Shown here piece after piece: positions 1 to 8,545 of a stretch of DNA of 51,810 nucleotides. The notes beneath the pieces are model-generated. The model was not told the DNA's origin. It did no database searches and saw only the letters and a list, made by a program, of their open reading frames with translations. Source of the DNA: Erythrobacter sanguineus (GTDB taxonomy: Bacteria > Pseudomonadota > Alphaproteobacteria > Sphingomonadales > Sphingomonadaceae); assembly GCA_945878845.1 (NCBI GenBank), contig CAMCUB010000026.1, positions 1 to 51,810 on the forward strand, written 5' to 3'. Positions within the stretch are counted from its first letter, which is position 1. The number at the start of each line of letters is the position of its first letter. A program made the position numbers and the translations under genes.

Positions 1-860
1 CGCTTTTCGCTCTCGCCATAGCCCGAGCCCATGATTTCCGGGCCGTTGATGATGAAGAACTCGGCGTCGCTCTCGTTCGCCACCGCCTGCGCAAGACGGG
101 TCTTGCCGGTGCCCGGCGGGCCGTGGAGCAGCACGCCCTTGGGCGGCTCGACGCCGAGGCGGATGAACAGCTCGGGGTAGCGCAGCGGCAGCTCGACCAT
201 TTCGCGCAAGGCCCGGATGGTCTCCTCCATCCCGCCGACATCGTCGTAATTGACCACCGCGCGGCCATCGCGCGGCTCCTCGAACTCGGCGCGCAGCTCG
301 ACCTCGGTGTTCTCGTCGATATGGACGATGCCCTTGGGGCTGGTCGAGGCGACGGTGAGGCGGATTTGCGTCAGGGCATAGGCCGGCGCGCGCAGCAGCT
401 GGCGCACGTCGGCGGGCATGTTCTGGACGGGCTGCTGGCCGGTGGTGGCGACGAGATCGCCGGCCACCAGCGGGCGGCGGAAGAAGTTGCGCTTCAACGC
501 CTGGGTCGGCCCCTGGAGCCGCATCTCGCGCTGGGCGGGGGCGAAGACCACGCGGGTGGCGGGGCGCGATTCGCCGCGGGCGATCTCGACATGCTCGCCC
601 GACCCCCCTTGCGCATTGGCGCGCTGGAGCCCGTCGAGCCGGACGACATCGAGCGCGTCATCCTCGGCATAGGCGGCCATGGCGATGGCGGCGGTGACGC
701 GCTTGCCGCGGATCTCGACCACGTCGCCCTCGGTGATCCCGAGCTTCTGGAAGGCGGAGCGCGGCATGCGGGCGATCCCGGCCCCCGATTCCTCCTGCCG
801 CGCGGGCGCGACCTGGAGCCGGACGGTGCGGGCGGGGGTGGCGGCTTCGGCGTCGGCCAT
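1..860 (-). CDS. CDC48-family AAA ATPase, N-terminal part (runs off the window)
   Basis: This gene encodes a cytosolic AAA+ ATPase of the CDC48/VCP type, a family that unfolds or extracts proteins using ATP. Only about 286 N-terminal residues are present; the 3' part lies left of base 1. The first ~90 residues match the double-psi barrel CDC48 N domain (the segment around IARMPRSAFQKLGI), followed by the second N subdomain and the start of the first ATPase module. A perfect Walker A motif, GPPGTGKT, sits at residues 247-254. The ATG at 860 is chosen because AGGA lies 8-9 bases upstream and the protein then starts MADAEAATPARTVRL, as is usual. Family assignment is firm; the number of ATPase modules and the substrate cannot be seen here. 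Confidence 0.9.
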   Translation of the reverse strand, partial: MADAEAATPARTVRLQVAPARQEESGAGIARMPRSAFQKLGITEGDVVEIRGKRVTAAIAMAAYAEDDALDVVRLDGLQRANAQGGSGEHVEIARGESRPATRVVFAPAQREMRLQGPTQALKRNFFRRPLVAGDLVATTGQQPVQNMPADVRQLLRAPAYALTQIRLTVASTSPKGIVHIDENTEVELRAEFEEPRDGRAVVNYDDVGGMEETIRALREMVELPLRYPELFIRLGVEPPKGVLLHGPPGTGKTRLAQAVANESDAEFFIINGPEIMGSGYGESEK

Positions 861-891
861 CGGGCATTCCTGTTCTTCGTTGCGAGAACGA

Positions 892-920
892 TAGCTAGGA
901 AGGCGGGCAAACGAATGCAA
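892..920 (-). promoter_or_regulatory. Candidate promoter of the CDC48-type gene
   Basis: On the minus strand TTGCAT (920-915) is followed after 17 bases by TAGCTA (897-892), placing a start site near 885 and a short leader before the ATG at 860. The -35 is good and the -10 is poor, so this is tentative. Confidence 0.3.
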
Positions 921-922
921 TC

Positions 923-934
923 GGGGGGGGGGGG
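923..934. repeat. Homopolymer of 12 G (12 C on the minus strand)
   Basis: An uninterrupted run of twelve G lies about 65 bases upstream of the CDC48-type start codon and directly upstream of its candidate -35 box. Tracts of this length are prone to slippage in replication and in sequencing. Confidence 0.9.
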
Positions 935-962
935 CCGTGCGACGGCAGCGCCGACGGGCAAG

Positions 963-991
963 AAAAAAGCCCGGCACTGGGTGCCGGGCTT
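963..991 (-). terminator. Intrinsic terminator, minus strand
   Basis: A perfect 11-bp stem (967-977 with 981-991) closes a 3-base loop. On the minus strand it is followed at once by a run of T (968-963). The U tract exists only in the minus direction, yet no minus-strand protein gene lies upstream of it, so it most likely ends a non-coding transcript. Confidence 0.8.
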
Positions 992-1095
992 GGAAAGTTT
1001 GGGAGAGGATGCCTGAAAGGCACCTTCCAAATGCCGCAGATGAACCGATTGTGCAAGTGCGAAAGATGCGTATCGGATTGCAAAGAACGCAACTA
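963..1095 (-). ncRNA. Candidate trans-acting small RNA with CCUCUCCC loop
   Basis: The segment ends in a strong minus-strand intrinsic terminator and has no convincing protein gene. Upstream of the terminator the RNA can form a 6-bp helix (1030-1025 with 995-990) that encloses a 4-bp hairpin (1022-1019 with 1013-1010, loop UUUCA) and leaves CCUCUCCC (1008-1001) unpaired in an internal loop. The outer helix shares its last two bases with the terminator stem. An exposed C/U-rich motif of this kind resembles anti-Shine-Dalgarno loops of several alphaproteobacterial small RNAs (the CCUCCUCCC class); the exact family is not recognised. The 5' end is not defined: no clear promoter was found between 1095 and 1140. 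It could instead be the tail of an untranslated leader, but the following CDC48-type gene has its own candidate promoter. Confidence 0.45.
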
Positions 1096-1134
1096 ACCCC
1101 CGATTTGGTGCAGAATTGTGCGCAAACTTGCATA

Positions 1135-1178
1135 TTTCTGCCCAAAATGGCGGCAATCGCCCAAAACATGGGCAGAAA
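1135..1178. repeat. 10-bp perfect inverted repeat with internal direct repeat
   Basis: TTTCTGCCCA (1135-1144) is repeated in inverse as TGGGCAGAAA (1169-1178) with a 24-base spacer. GCCCAAAA also occurs twice in direct orientation (1140-1147, 1159-1166). The element lies between the candidate small RNA and scoA and could be an operator for either. Confidence 0.5.
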
Positions 1179-1211
1179 ACAGCTTTGTGACCGTATTGCG
1201 GCGCAACATGA

Positions 1212-1226
1212 AAGTCGATTCGACTT
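1212..1226. promoter_or_regulatory. Perfect 15-base palindrome upstream of scoA
   Basis: AAGTCGA-T-TCGACTT is a perfect two-fold symmetric site about 110 bases before the scoA start codon. The symmetry suggests a dimeric repressor or activator site; the factor is not known. Confidence 0.3.
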
Positions 1227-1333
1227 CGATTCGCGCAAGGCGTGACAGCGCCCGATGAACGCTCTAATCACAAAGCCGATCCCGCTACCCGCGGATCACC
1301 CTTGAGCGACACCACGAGAGGCAGCCGAGCGCA

Positions 1334-2056
1334 ATGACCAAGCTCTACCCCGACGCTGCCAGCGCGCTCGCCGGCGTGCTGCGCGATGACATGCTGATCG
1401 CGGCCGGGGGCTTCGGCCTGTGCGGCCTGCCCGAGCGGCTGCTCGACGCGATTCGCGACAGCGGCGTCACCGGCCTGACCTTCGCCAGCAACAATGCCGG
1501 GATCGACAACGAAGGCATCGGCAAGCTGCTGCGCACGCGGCAGGTGAAGAAGATGATCAGCTCCTATGTCGGCGAGAACAAGGAGTTCGAGCGGCAATAT
1601 CTGGCAGGCGAGCTCGAGGTCGAGTTCTGCCCGCAAGGCACGCTCGCCGAGCGGATGCGAGCAGGGGGCGCGGGCATTCCCGGCTTCTACACCCGCACCG
1701 GCGTCGGCACCGAAGTCGCGCAGGGCAAGGAGCACAAGGACTTTGCTGATCGCGACGGGGTGATGCAGACATATATCCTCGAGCACGGGATCTTCGCCGA
1801 CCTCGCGATCGTCAAGGCGTGGAAGGCCGACGAGACCGGCAACCTCGTGTTCCGCAAGACCGCGCGCAATTTCAACCTGCCGGCCGCGACCTGCGGCAAG
1901 GTTTGCGTCGCCGAGGTCGAGGAAGTGGTGCCCGCAGGCGCGCTCGATCCCGACCAGATCCATTTGGCGGGCGTGTTCGTTAACCGGATCGTGCTGGGCG
2001 CGCCCTACGACAAGAAGATCGAGTTCCGGACCGTACGGGAGAGGGAGACGGCGTGA
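1334..2056 (+). CDS. scoA: 3-oxoacid CoA-transferase, subunit A
   Basis: This is the alpha subunit of succinyl-CoA:3-ketoacid CoA-transferase (family I), which moves CoA from succinyl-CoA to acetoacetate or a related 3-oxoacid in the cytosol and so feeds ketone-type acids into acetyl-CoA metabolism. The 240-residue length is normal. The glycine-rich GGFGLCGLPE (residues 25-34) near the N-terminus is the family signature of subunit A. The partner subunit B is encoded at 3189, with one unrelated gene in between, which departs from the usual directly adjacent scoA-scoB pair. It is the first gene of a tight five-gene plus-strand operon; its stop overlaps the next start by one base. Confidence 0.95.
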   Translation: MTKLYPDAASALAGVLRDDMLIAAGGFGLCGLPERLLDAIRDSGVTGLTFASNNAGIDNEGIGKLLRTRQVKKMISSYVGENKEFERQYLAGELEVEFCPQGTLAERMRAGGAGIPGFYTRTGVGTEVAQGKEHKDFADRDGVMQTYILEHGIFADLAIVKAWKADETGNLVFRKTARNFNLPAATCGKVCVAEVEEVVPAGALDPDQIHLAGVFVNRIVLGAPYDKKIEFRTVRERETA

Positions 2057-3174
2057 TGGACAAGAGGTTTGCGGCGCTGCTGGCGCTGAGTGCGGGCACA
2101 GCGCTTTCGGGCTGTGTGGCGGCGGTGATCCCGGTGATCGCGGGCTCGACCATGGTCGGCTCGCGGGTGCTGAAGGACGACGACAAGCAGGCCGAGGCCG
2201 AGGCGGCCGCGGCTGCGGAGGCCACCAAGGTGCCGGTGGCTGCGGCCAGCCCGGTGCCGACCGTCATAGTCGAGCCCGCCCCGCCGGTTACCGAGCTGCC
2301 GGTTCCGGTGGCCGTGGCGACCGCCGCTCCGGCGCCCGCTCCGACGCCGACGCCGACACCTACACCGACGCCCGCTCCGACGCCGACACCCACCCCCGTG
2401 CCGACGCCGGCTCCGCAGGTGGCGACCGTGCGTGTTGTGCCAACACCTGCGCCCGCTCCGACGCCCACGCCTGCGCCCGTTGCGGCCACCGTTCCGGCAC
2501 CCGCACCTGCACCGGCCCCCGCCCCCGCTCCAGTAGCGCCCGCGCCGGCACCCGAAGCGGCGGCGCTTGGGCCGTTGGCCTCCTATCCCGATCCCGCGCG
2601 CCCGATCCCCGCGGGGCAGGCCAATTTCGCGCGCTTCGTGCGCTACGGCCAGGCCTCCGCCCGCCAGGCAGCGCAAGGGGCCGAGCTGCCCTCGGCGATC
2701 CTCAGCGATCCGATCGCGCTCGATGGCAAGCGCCGCCGCTGTTCGGCTGGCGAGCAGCTGGTGGCGGTGATCGATATCGATCCGGTCGGCACCACCTTCG
2801 TGCCCCCGGCCAATCCCCCCAAGCTCCCCGGCCTCGCGCTCGGGCTTGCGGTGTTGCGCGAGGCGGGGGTGGAGATCGCCTGGCTCTCGGACCTCTCGAC
2901 CACCCAGTCGGGGAGCTTGCGAACCGCGCTCGAGCTATCGGGGCTCGACCCGCGCGGGCAGGACATCATCTCGCTGCGCCGCGACGAGGGCGATGCCAAG
3001 GACCAGCGCCGCGCCAACCTCGCCGGGATCGCCTGCATAGTCGCCATCGCTGGTGACGATCGCACCGATTTCGACACCCGCTTCAAATACCTGCGCAACG
3101 CCGAGGCGGGCGCGGGGATCGAGCCGCTGATCGGCGACGGCTGGTTCCTGATCGAACCGCTGCTGGGCAAGTAA
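2056..3174 (+). CDS. Lipoprotein with Pro/Thr/Ala-rich linker and HAD-like domain
   Basis: A predicted outer-membrane or periplasmic lipoprotein of 372 residues. The N-terminus is a signal peptide ending in a lipobox LSGC (Cys20). Residues ~55-165 are a low-complexity linker of PT, PA and PV dipeptides. The C-terminal ~190 residues look like a haloacid dehalogenase fold: [10 protein letters not shown] (Asp240, Asp242) fits motif I, WLSD (276-279) motif II, Lys315 may be motif III, and GDDRTDFD (333-340) motif IV. Class-B/C acid phosphatase-like activity outside the cytoplasm is therefore possible but is inference. The start at 2056 (ATG) overlaps the scoA stop as TGATG, with GGGAG upstream; a GTG at 2053 would add one residue. 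It separates scoA from scoB, and its role in that operon is not known. Confidence 0.75.
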   Translation: MDKRFAALLALSAGTALSGCVAAVIPVIAGSTMVGSRVLKDDDKQAEAEAAAAAEATKVPVAAASPVPTVIVEPAPPVTELPVPVAVATAAPAPAPTPTPTPTPTPAPTPTPTPVPTPAPQVATVRVVPTPAPAPTPTPAPVAATVPAPAPAPAPAPAPVAPAPAPEAAALGPLASYPDPARPIPAGQANFARFVRYGQASARQAAQGAELPSAILSDPIALDGKRRRCSAGEQLVAVIDIDPVGTTFVPPANPPKLPGLALGLAVLREAGVEIAWLSDLSTTQSGSLRTALELSGLDPRGQDIISLRRDEGDAKDQRRANLAGIACIVAIAGDDRTDFDTRFKYLRNAEAGAGIEPLIGDGWFLIEPLLGK

Positions 3175-3188
3175 GGACACCTCTTTCC

Positions 3189-3839
3189 ATGACGACCCTC
3201 ACCGGCTGGACCCGCGACCAGATGGCCGCCCGTGCCGCGCGCGAACTCAAGGACGGCTACTACGTCAACCTCGGCATCGGCATCCCGACGCTGGTGGCCA
3301 ACCACATTCCCGAAGGGATGCTGGTGACCTTGCAGAGCGAGAACGGGATGCTCGGCATCGGGCCGTTCCCGTATGACGACGAGGTCGACCCCGATCTCAT
3401 CAATGCGGGCAAGCAGACCATCTCTGAGCTGCCGCACTCGGCCTATTTCGATTCGGCGACCAGCTTTGCGATGATCCGCGGCGGGCATATCGACCTCACC
3501 GTGCTCGGCGCGATGGAGGTGGCCGAGAACGGCGACATCGCCAACTGGATGATTCCGGGCAAGATGATCAAAGGCATGGGCGGGGCGATGGACCTTGTCG
3601 CAGGGGTCAAGAAGATCATCGTGGTGATGGACCACACGTCGAAGGACGGGACGCCGAAGTTCATCCCCGCCTGCACCCTGCCGCTGACCGGCGCGGGCGT
3701 GGTCGACATGGTGATCACCAACCTCGCGGTGTTCCAGCGCTCGGCCAAGGGCGAGCCCTTCCGCCTCATCGAGACAGCTCCCGGCGTCACCGAGGCCGAC
3801 ATCGCGGCGACCACCACCGCGCATTACGTCGCCGCATGA
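3189..3839 (+). CDS. scoB: 3-oxoacid CoA-transferase, subunit B
   Basis: This is the beta subunit of the same family I CoA-transferase as scoA. The catalytic glutamate, which forms the glutamyl-CoA thioester in this family, is Glu51 in the motif SENGMLGIG. The length of 216 residues is typical. The stop codon overlaps the following ATG as ATGA, showing translational coupling with the downstream hydrolase. With scoA, the linked hydrolase and the family III CoA-transferase, the operon appears devoted to activation and interconversion of short acyl groups. Confidence 0.95.
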   Translation: MTTLTGWTRDQMAARAARELKDGYYVNLGIGIPTLVANHIPEGMLVTLQSENGMLGIGPFPYDDEVDPDLINAGKQTISELPHSAYFDSATSFAMIRGGHIDLTVLGAMEVAENGDIANWMIPGKMIKGMGGAMDLVAGVKKIIVVMDHTSKDGTPKFIPACTLPLTGAGVVDMVITNLAVFQRSAKGEPFRLIETAPGVTEADIAATTTAHYVAA

Positions 3840-4720
3840 AGCGCAAGCTCGCATTGGGCGGCCTTGCGCTGGTGGCGGCAGTCGGCGGGGCGCTGGCCTT
3901 CACTTCGCCCCCGCGATTGCTCTCCTACTACGACCGCGCGACGGGCGGCACCGCAGGCGCGCAGCTGGTGGCCGAGGGTGTGGCGTTCGGCAGCCACGGC
4001 CAGAGCCTCGACATCTGGATGCCGGCCGAGCCTGCGAAGACGCCGCTGCCGGTCGTCATCTTCTGGTACGGCGGCGGCTGGGCCAAGGGCGACCGCACCT
4101 CCTATGCCTTTGCCGGACGGGCCTTGGCGCGCGAGGGCTTCCTCGTCGTCATCCCCGACTACCGCAAGGTGCCGGATGTCCACTTCCCCGCCTTCCTCGA
4201 TGACGGGGCCGAGGCGGTCGCGTGGGTGCAGCAGACCATCGCGCAGCATGGCGGGGACCCCGAGCGGATCGCCTTCATGGGGCACTCGGCGGGCGCCTAT
4301 CAGGCGGTGATGCTGGCGCTCGACGCCAAGCGGCTGACCGCAGCGGGGGCCGATCCGGCGGGCGTGAAGGCGGCCGTGGGCCTGTCGGGGCCCTACGACT
4401 TCTACCCCTTCACCTCCGAGCGGTCGGTCGCCGCGATGAGCCATTGGCCGCGCCCGGAGGAGACCCAGCCGATCACCTTCGCGAGGCCCGACGCCCCGCC
4501 GCTGCTGCTCGTCACCTCCGATGGCGACGAGACCGTCCGCCCCCGCAACGCCGTCAACCTCGCGGCGATGCTGCAAGGCATGGGCGCGCTGGCGGAGGTC
4601 AACAACTACGGCCCGCTCTCCCACGAGGAGGTGGTGATGGCGCTCTCGGTCCCGTTCCGAAGCAAGGGCCCGGTGCTGGCCGACTCTGCCCGCTTCCTCC
4701 GCCAGCATCTGGCGAGATAG
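3836..4720 (+). CDS. Alpha/beta-hydrolase, esterase-like, exported or membrane-anchored
   Basis: The protein has 294 residues. An N-terminal hydrophobic segment (about residues 4-22) after MKRK suggests a signal peptide or anchor, so it likely acts in the periplasm. The alpha/beta-hydrolase core follows: the oxyanion-type motif WYGGGW (77-82), nucleophile Ser151 in GHSAG, an acid probably in SDGDETV, and His263 in LSHEE. The order and the HGGG-like motif fit the hormone-sensitive-lipase or BD-FAE group of carboxylesterases. The first codon overlaps the scoB stop by four bases. It could release short acyl or 3-hydroxyacyl acids for the CoA-transferases; that link is inference from position only. 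Confidence 0.8.
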   Translation: MKRKLALGGLALVAAVGGALAFTSPPRLLSYYDRATGGTAGAQLVAEGVAFGSHGQSLDIWMPAEPAKTPLPVVIFWYGGGWAKGDRTSYAFAGRALAREGFLVVIPDYRKVPDVHFPAFLDDGAEAVAWVQQTIAQHGGDPERIAFMGHSAGAYQAVMLALDAKRLTAAGADPAGVKAAVGLSGPYDFYPFTSERSVAAMSHWPRPEETQPITFARPDAPPLLLVTSDGDETVRPRNAVNLAAMLQGMGALAEVNNYGPLSHEEVVMALSVPFRSKGPVLADSARFLRQHLAR

Positions 4721-4723
4721 GCG

Positions 4724-5875
4724 ATGTGGCTCGCGACCCCGCGCAACCCCGACGCGCCGCTCGCCGGGCTCAAGGTGGTCGAGCTGGCGCGGGTGCTGGC
4801 GGGGCCGTTCTGCGGCCAGATCCTCGCGGACCTGGGCGCAGACGTCATCAAGGTCGAGAGCCCCGAGGGCGACGGCACGCGGCTTTGGGGCCCGCCATGG
4901 GTCGAGCGCACCGATGCGAACGGCACCGTCCACCGCGAAGCGGCCTATTACCACGCCTGCAACCGGGGGAAGCGCTCGATCATCGCCGACTTCTCCAACC
5001 CCGATGACCTCGCCCATGTGCGTGACCTCTGCGCAGGTGCGGACGTCCTCATCGAGAACTTCAAGACCGGCAGCCTCGCCAAGTTCGGCCTCGATTACAC
5101 CTCGCTTTCCGCCGCCAATCCGGCACTTGTGTACTGCTCGATCACTGGCTTCGGCCAGACCGGCCCCCGCGCGCACGAGGCCGGATACGACTTCGTCGCG
5201 CAAGGCATGAGCGGCCTCATGTCGCTGACCGGCGAGCCTGCCGGACACCCGGTCAAGATGGGCATCTCGATCAGCGATCTGGCCACCGGCGTCTGGGCCG
5301 CCAACGGCGTGCAGGCTGCGCTGCTGATGCGGGCGCGCACCGGCAAGGGCCAGCAGGTCGACATGAGCCTGCTCGATTGCTCGGTGGGCCTGCTTGCCAA
5401 CCAGGCGACATACCTGTTCACCACCGGCCACAACCCGCCGCGGATGGGCAATGCCCACGCGCAGGTCGCGCCATACGGGGTGTTCGCGGTGAGCGACGGC
5501 CACGTCATCCTCGCTCCGGCGAACGACGGGCTGTTCCACAAGCTGATGGCGGTTCTGAAGCTCGACCACCTGACGAGCGACCCGCGCTTTGCCGCCAACG
5601 GTGACCGCACCGCCAACGCCGCTGCCCTGGACGCGGAGATCGCCGCCGCCACCATCGGCTGGACCAAGCAGGGCCTGCTCGACGCCTGCCACGCTGCGGG
5701 GGTTCCTGCGGGGCCGATCAACCGCTTGGACGAGGTCTTCGCCGATCCGCAGGTCGTCGCGCGGGGGATGCGCATCGAGCTTGGCGGCATGGCGGGGGTG
5801 AGGAGCCCGTTCACCTTCTCGGACGCCGAGCTGGCCTTGGACCGCCCCTCGCCGATCCACGGGGAGCACGGCTGA
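4724..5875 (+). CDS. Family III CoA-transferase (CaiB/BaiF type)
   Basis: A cytosolic CoA-transferase of the CaiB/BaiF/Frc family, 383 residues, which moves CoA between carboxylic acids through an aspartyl-CoA intermediate. The N-terminal LAGLKVVELARVLAGPFCGQ and the following LADLGADVIKVE are family hallmarks. Asp185 in SISDLATG corresponds to the catalytic aspartate. It begins three bases after the preceding stop and ends the operon. The substrate cannot be read from sequence; candidates include 2-methyl-branched, hydroxy- or dicarboxylic acids. The 128 bases that follow, up to the convergent gene ending at 6004, show no strong terminator. Confidence 0.92.
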   Translation: MWLATPRNPDAPLAGLKVVELARVLAGPFCGQILADLGADVIKVESPEGDGTRLWGPPWVERTDANGTVHREAAYYHACNRGKRSIIADFSNPDDLAHVRDLCAGADVLIENFKTGSLAKFGLDYTSLSAANPALVYCSITGFGQTGPRAHEAGYDFVAQGMSGLMSLTGEPAGHPVKMGISISDLATGVWAANGVQAALLMRARTGKGQQVDMSLLDCSVGLLANQATYLFTTGHNPPRMGNAHAQVAPYGVFAVSDGHVILAPANDGLFHKLMAVLKLDHLTSDPRFAANGDRTANAAALDAEIAAATIGWTKQGLLDACHAAGVPAGPINRLDEVFADPQVVARGMRIELGGMAGVRSPFTFSDAELALDRPSPIHGEHG

Positions 5876-6003
5876 GGCCCGCTGCCGCCGCCCTGTGTTG
5901 GAGACAATGAGACACAGTATAAAGGCAAAAATCTCTCGCCCCCCGCGCGGCCCCGGAAAGCGTTGAAAAAGAGGGTGCGAGGCGGTTCATCCCCGCCAAA
6001 CTG

Positions 6004-7224
6004 TCACGCGCGCGGCGTGTAGGAAAGCCCCCGCGAAAGCGCCCGCCACAGCCGCTCGAACGGCCCCTGTCCTACTTTCGCGACCCACAGCGGCGACCAG
6101 ACCAGCATCCCCGCGACCGGCACCAGCCCCAGCGCGAAGGCTTGCCAGCGCGTCACCTCGCCGAACAGGCCGAGGCCCCAGCTGGCAAAGATCGCGGCAA
6201 GCATCACGCTCGTCATCAGGTAGTTGGTGAGCGACAAGCGCCCCGCCGCCGCCAGCCTTGCGGGCACTGCGCCCGGCCCGCCGAGGAAGGCCATCGCTAG
6301 CGCGGCGTAAGCCACCGCCAGCGCCATGTCGAAGGGGGCCGAGAGCAACAGCGCCACCGGCCCGGCCAGCGCAGCGGGGAAGCCGGTGCTCACCAGCGCG
6401 CCCGCCAGCAGCAGCAGCCCCGGCAGCGCCAGCAGCGCGCCGAGCCCCGCCACCCGCTGGAGCCGGAAGGTGCGCCACTCGCCCTTCAGCATCCCACCGC
6501 GCCACAGCCCCATCCCGAGCGCGATCGCGGAGAGGTTCAAAGGCAGCGCCGCCACCAGCGCGGTCATCTGCGCCGGAATGCCCACCGTGCGGCGCAACAC
6601 CCGCTCCGAAAAAGCCTCGCGCCCCTGCTCGAGCAGCGCCGCGATCACCGCCGGATCGCGGCCGAACTGGCGCTCGGCCCACAGCAGCATCTCGGAACCC
6701 TGACGGTCCTGCACCCAGGCGGCGAGCGAGGGCCCGAGCAGCGCCATGCCGAGGAAGACGTGAACGCCGAGCAGCCCCAGCGACACCGTCACCAGCGCGC
6801 GCGCACTGAGCCCCGCGAGCAGCGGCAGGGCGAGCCCCGCCAGCGCATAGGCGCGCAGCACGTCATTGCTGGCGAGAAGCGTCGCGTGGACGAGGCCGAT
6901 CGCGAACAGCACGATCATGCGGGCATAATGCGCGCGCCACGGATGCGCGCCGCTCCGCTCGATCAGGATCAGGCACCCTGCGCCGAACAGCATCGCAAAG
7001 AGCGTGCGGAACTTGTCCTCGATGAAGACGAAGCTCGCCAGCCACACCCAGTAATCGGGCGGGCTGGTGCTGCCGAAGCTCTGGGGGTTATAATAGGCCG
7101 GCCCCGGCATCGCGAAGGCGAGCACGTTCATGCCGACGATACCGATGACGGCGATGCCTCGCAGCGCGTCGAGCGCGAGGATGCGTTCAGCGGGGGGAGG
7201 GGTGGGTGCCGTCACTGACAGCAC
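6004..7224 (-). CDS. DUF418 family membrane protein (YeiB-like)
   Basis: A polytopic inner-membrane protein of about 406 residues. The N-terminal RILALDALRGIAVIGI is the acyltransferase-like heparan-alpha-glucosaminide N-acetyltransferase/YeiB motif, and the C-terminal block with GRLSLTNYL followed by hydrophobic helices is the DUF418 domain. Roughly 10-11 membrane segments are visible. No biochemical role is established for the family. The listed start is GTG 7224, 13 bases after the metK stop; a second GTG at 7215 is equally possible, since neither has a clear ribosome site. The close spacing suggests cotranscription with metK. Confidence 0.82.
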   Translation of the reverse strand: MLSVTAPTPPPAERILALDALRGIAVIGIVGMNVLAFAMPGPAYYNPQSFGSTSPPDYWVWLASFVFIEDKFRTLFAMLFGAGCLILIERSGAHPWRAHYARMIVLFAIGLVHATLLASNDVLRAYALAGLALPLLAGLSARALVTVSLGLLGVHVFLGMALLGPSLAAWVQDRQGSEMLLWAERQFGRDPAVIAALLEQGREAFSERVLRRTVGIPAQMTALVAALPLNLSAIALGMGLWRGGMLKGEWRTFRLQRVAGLGALLALPGLLLLAGALVSTGFPAALAGPVALLLSAPFDMALAVAYAALAMAFLGGPGAVPARLAAAGRLSLTNYLMTSVMLAAIFASWGLGLFGEVTRWQAFALGLVPVAGMLVWSPLWVAKVGQGPFERLWRALSRGLSYTPRA

Positions 7225-7237
7225 CCATACCCGAAAA

Positions 7238-8449
<1,212 letters not shown>

Positions 8450-8494
8450 TGATGTCCCCCGGGGGCTGGAATGGGCGGCCTGGCGGGGCGAGCA

Positions 8495-8523
8495 CCTTAT
8501 AGAGATATAAGGAAACCTTTATG
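8495..8523 (-). promoter_or_regulatory. metK: Iterated AT-rich inverted repeats in the metK leader
   Basis: CCTTATA (8495-8501) and TATAAGG (8506-8512) form a perfect 7-bp inverted repeat; after AAA a third related copy, CCTTTATG, follows (8516-8523), so TATAAGG can also pair with it through AAGG/CCTT. The metK start is at 8449. Similar ATAAAG..CTTTAT palindromes are used by SahR-type ArsR regulators of methionine genes as I recall; the match is imperfect. An RNA switch is an alternative. Confidence 0.4.
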
Positions 8524-8545
8524 TCCCGCTTTATTGCGAAACGCC

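Noticed and set aside
2320..2570. Repetitive CCGACGCC-like DNA
   Set aside because: It is the coding sequence of the Pro/Thr/Ala linker in the lipoprotein, not an independent satellite or CRISPR.
8450..8545. A known SAM riboswitch before metK
   Set aside because: I could not fit the leader to the SAM-I, SAM-II or SAM/SAH consensus from memory; DNA palindromes explain it as well.
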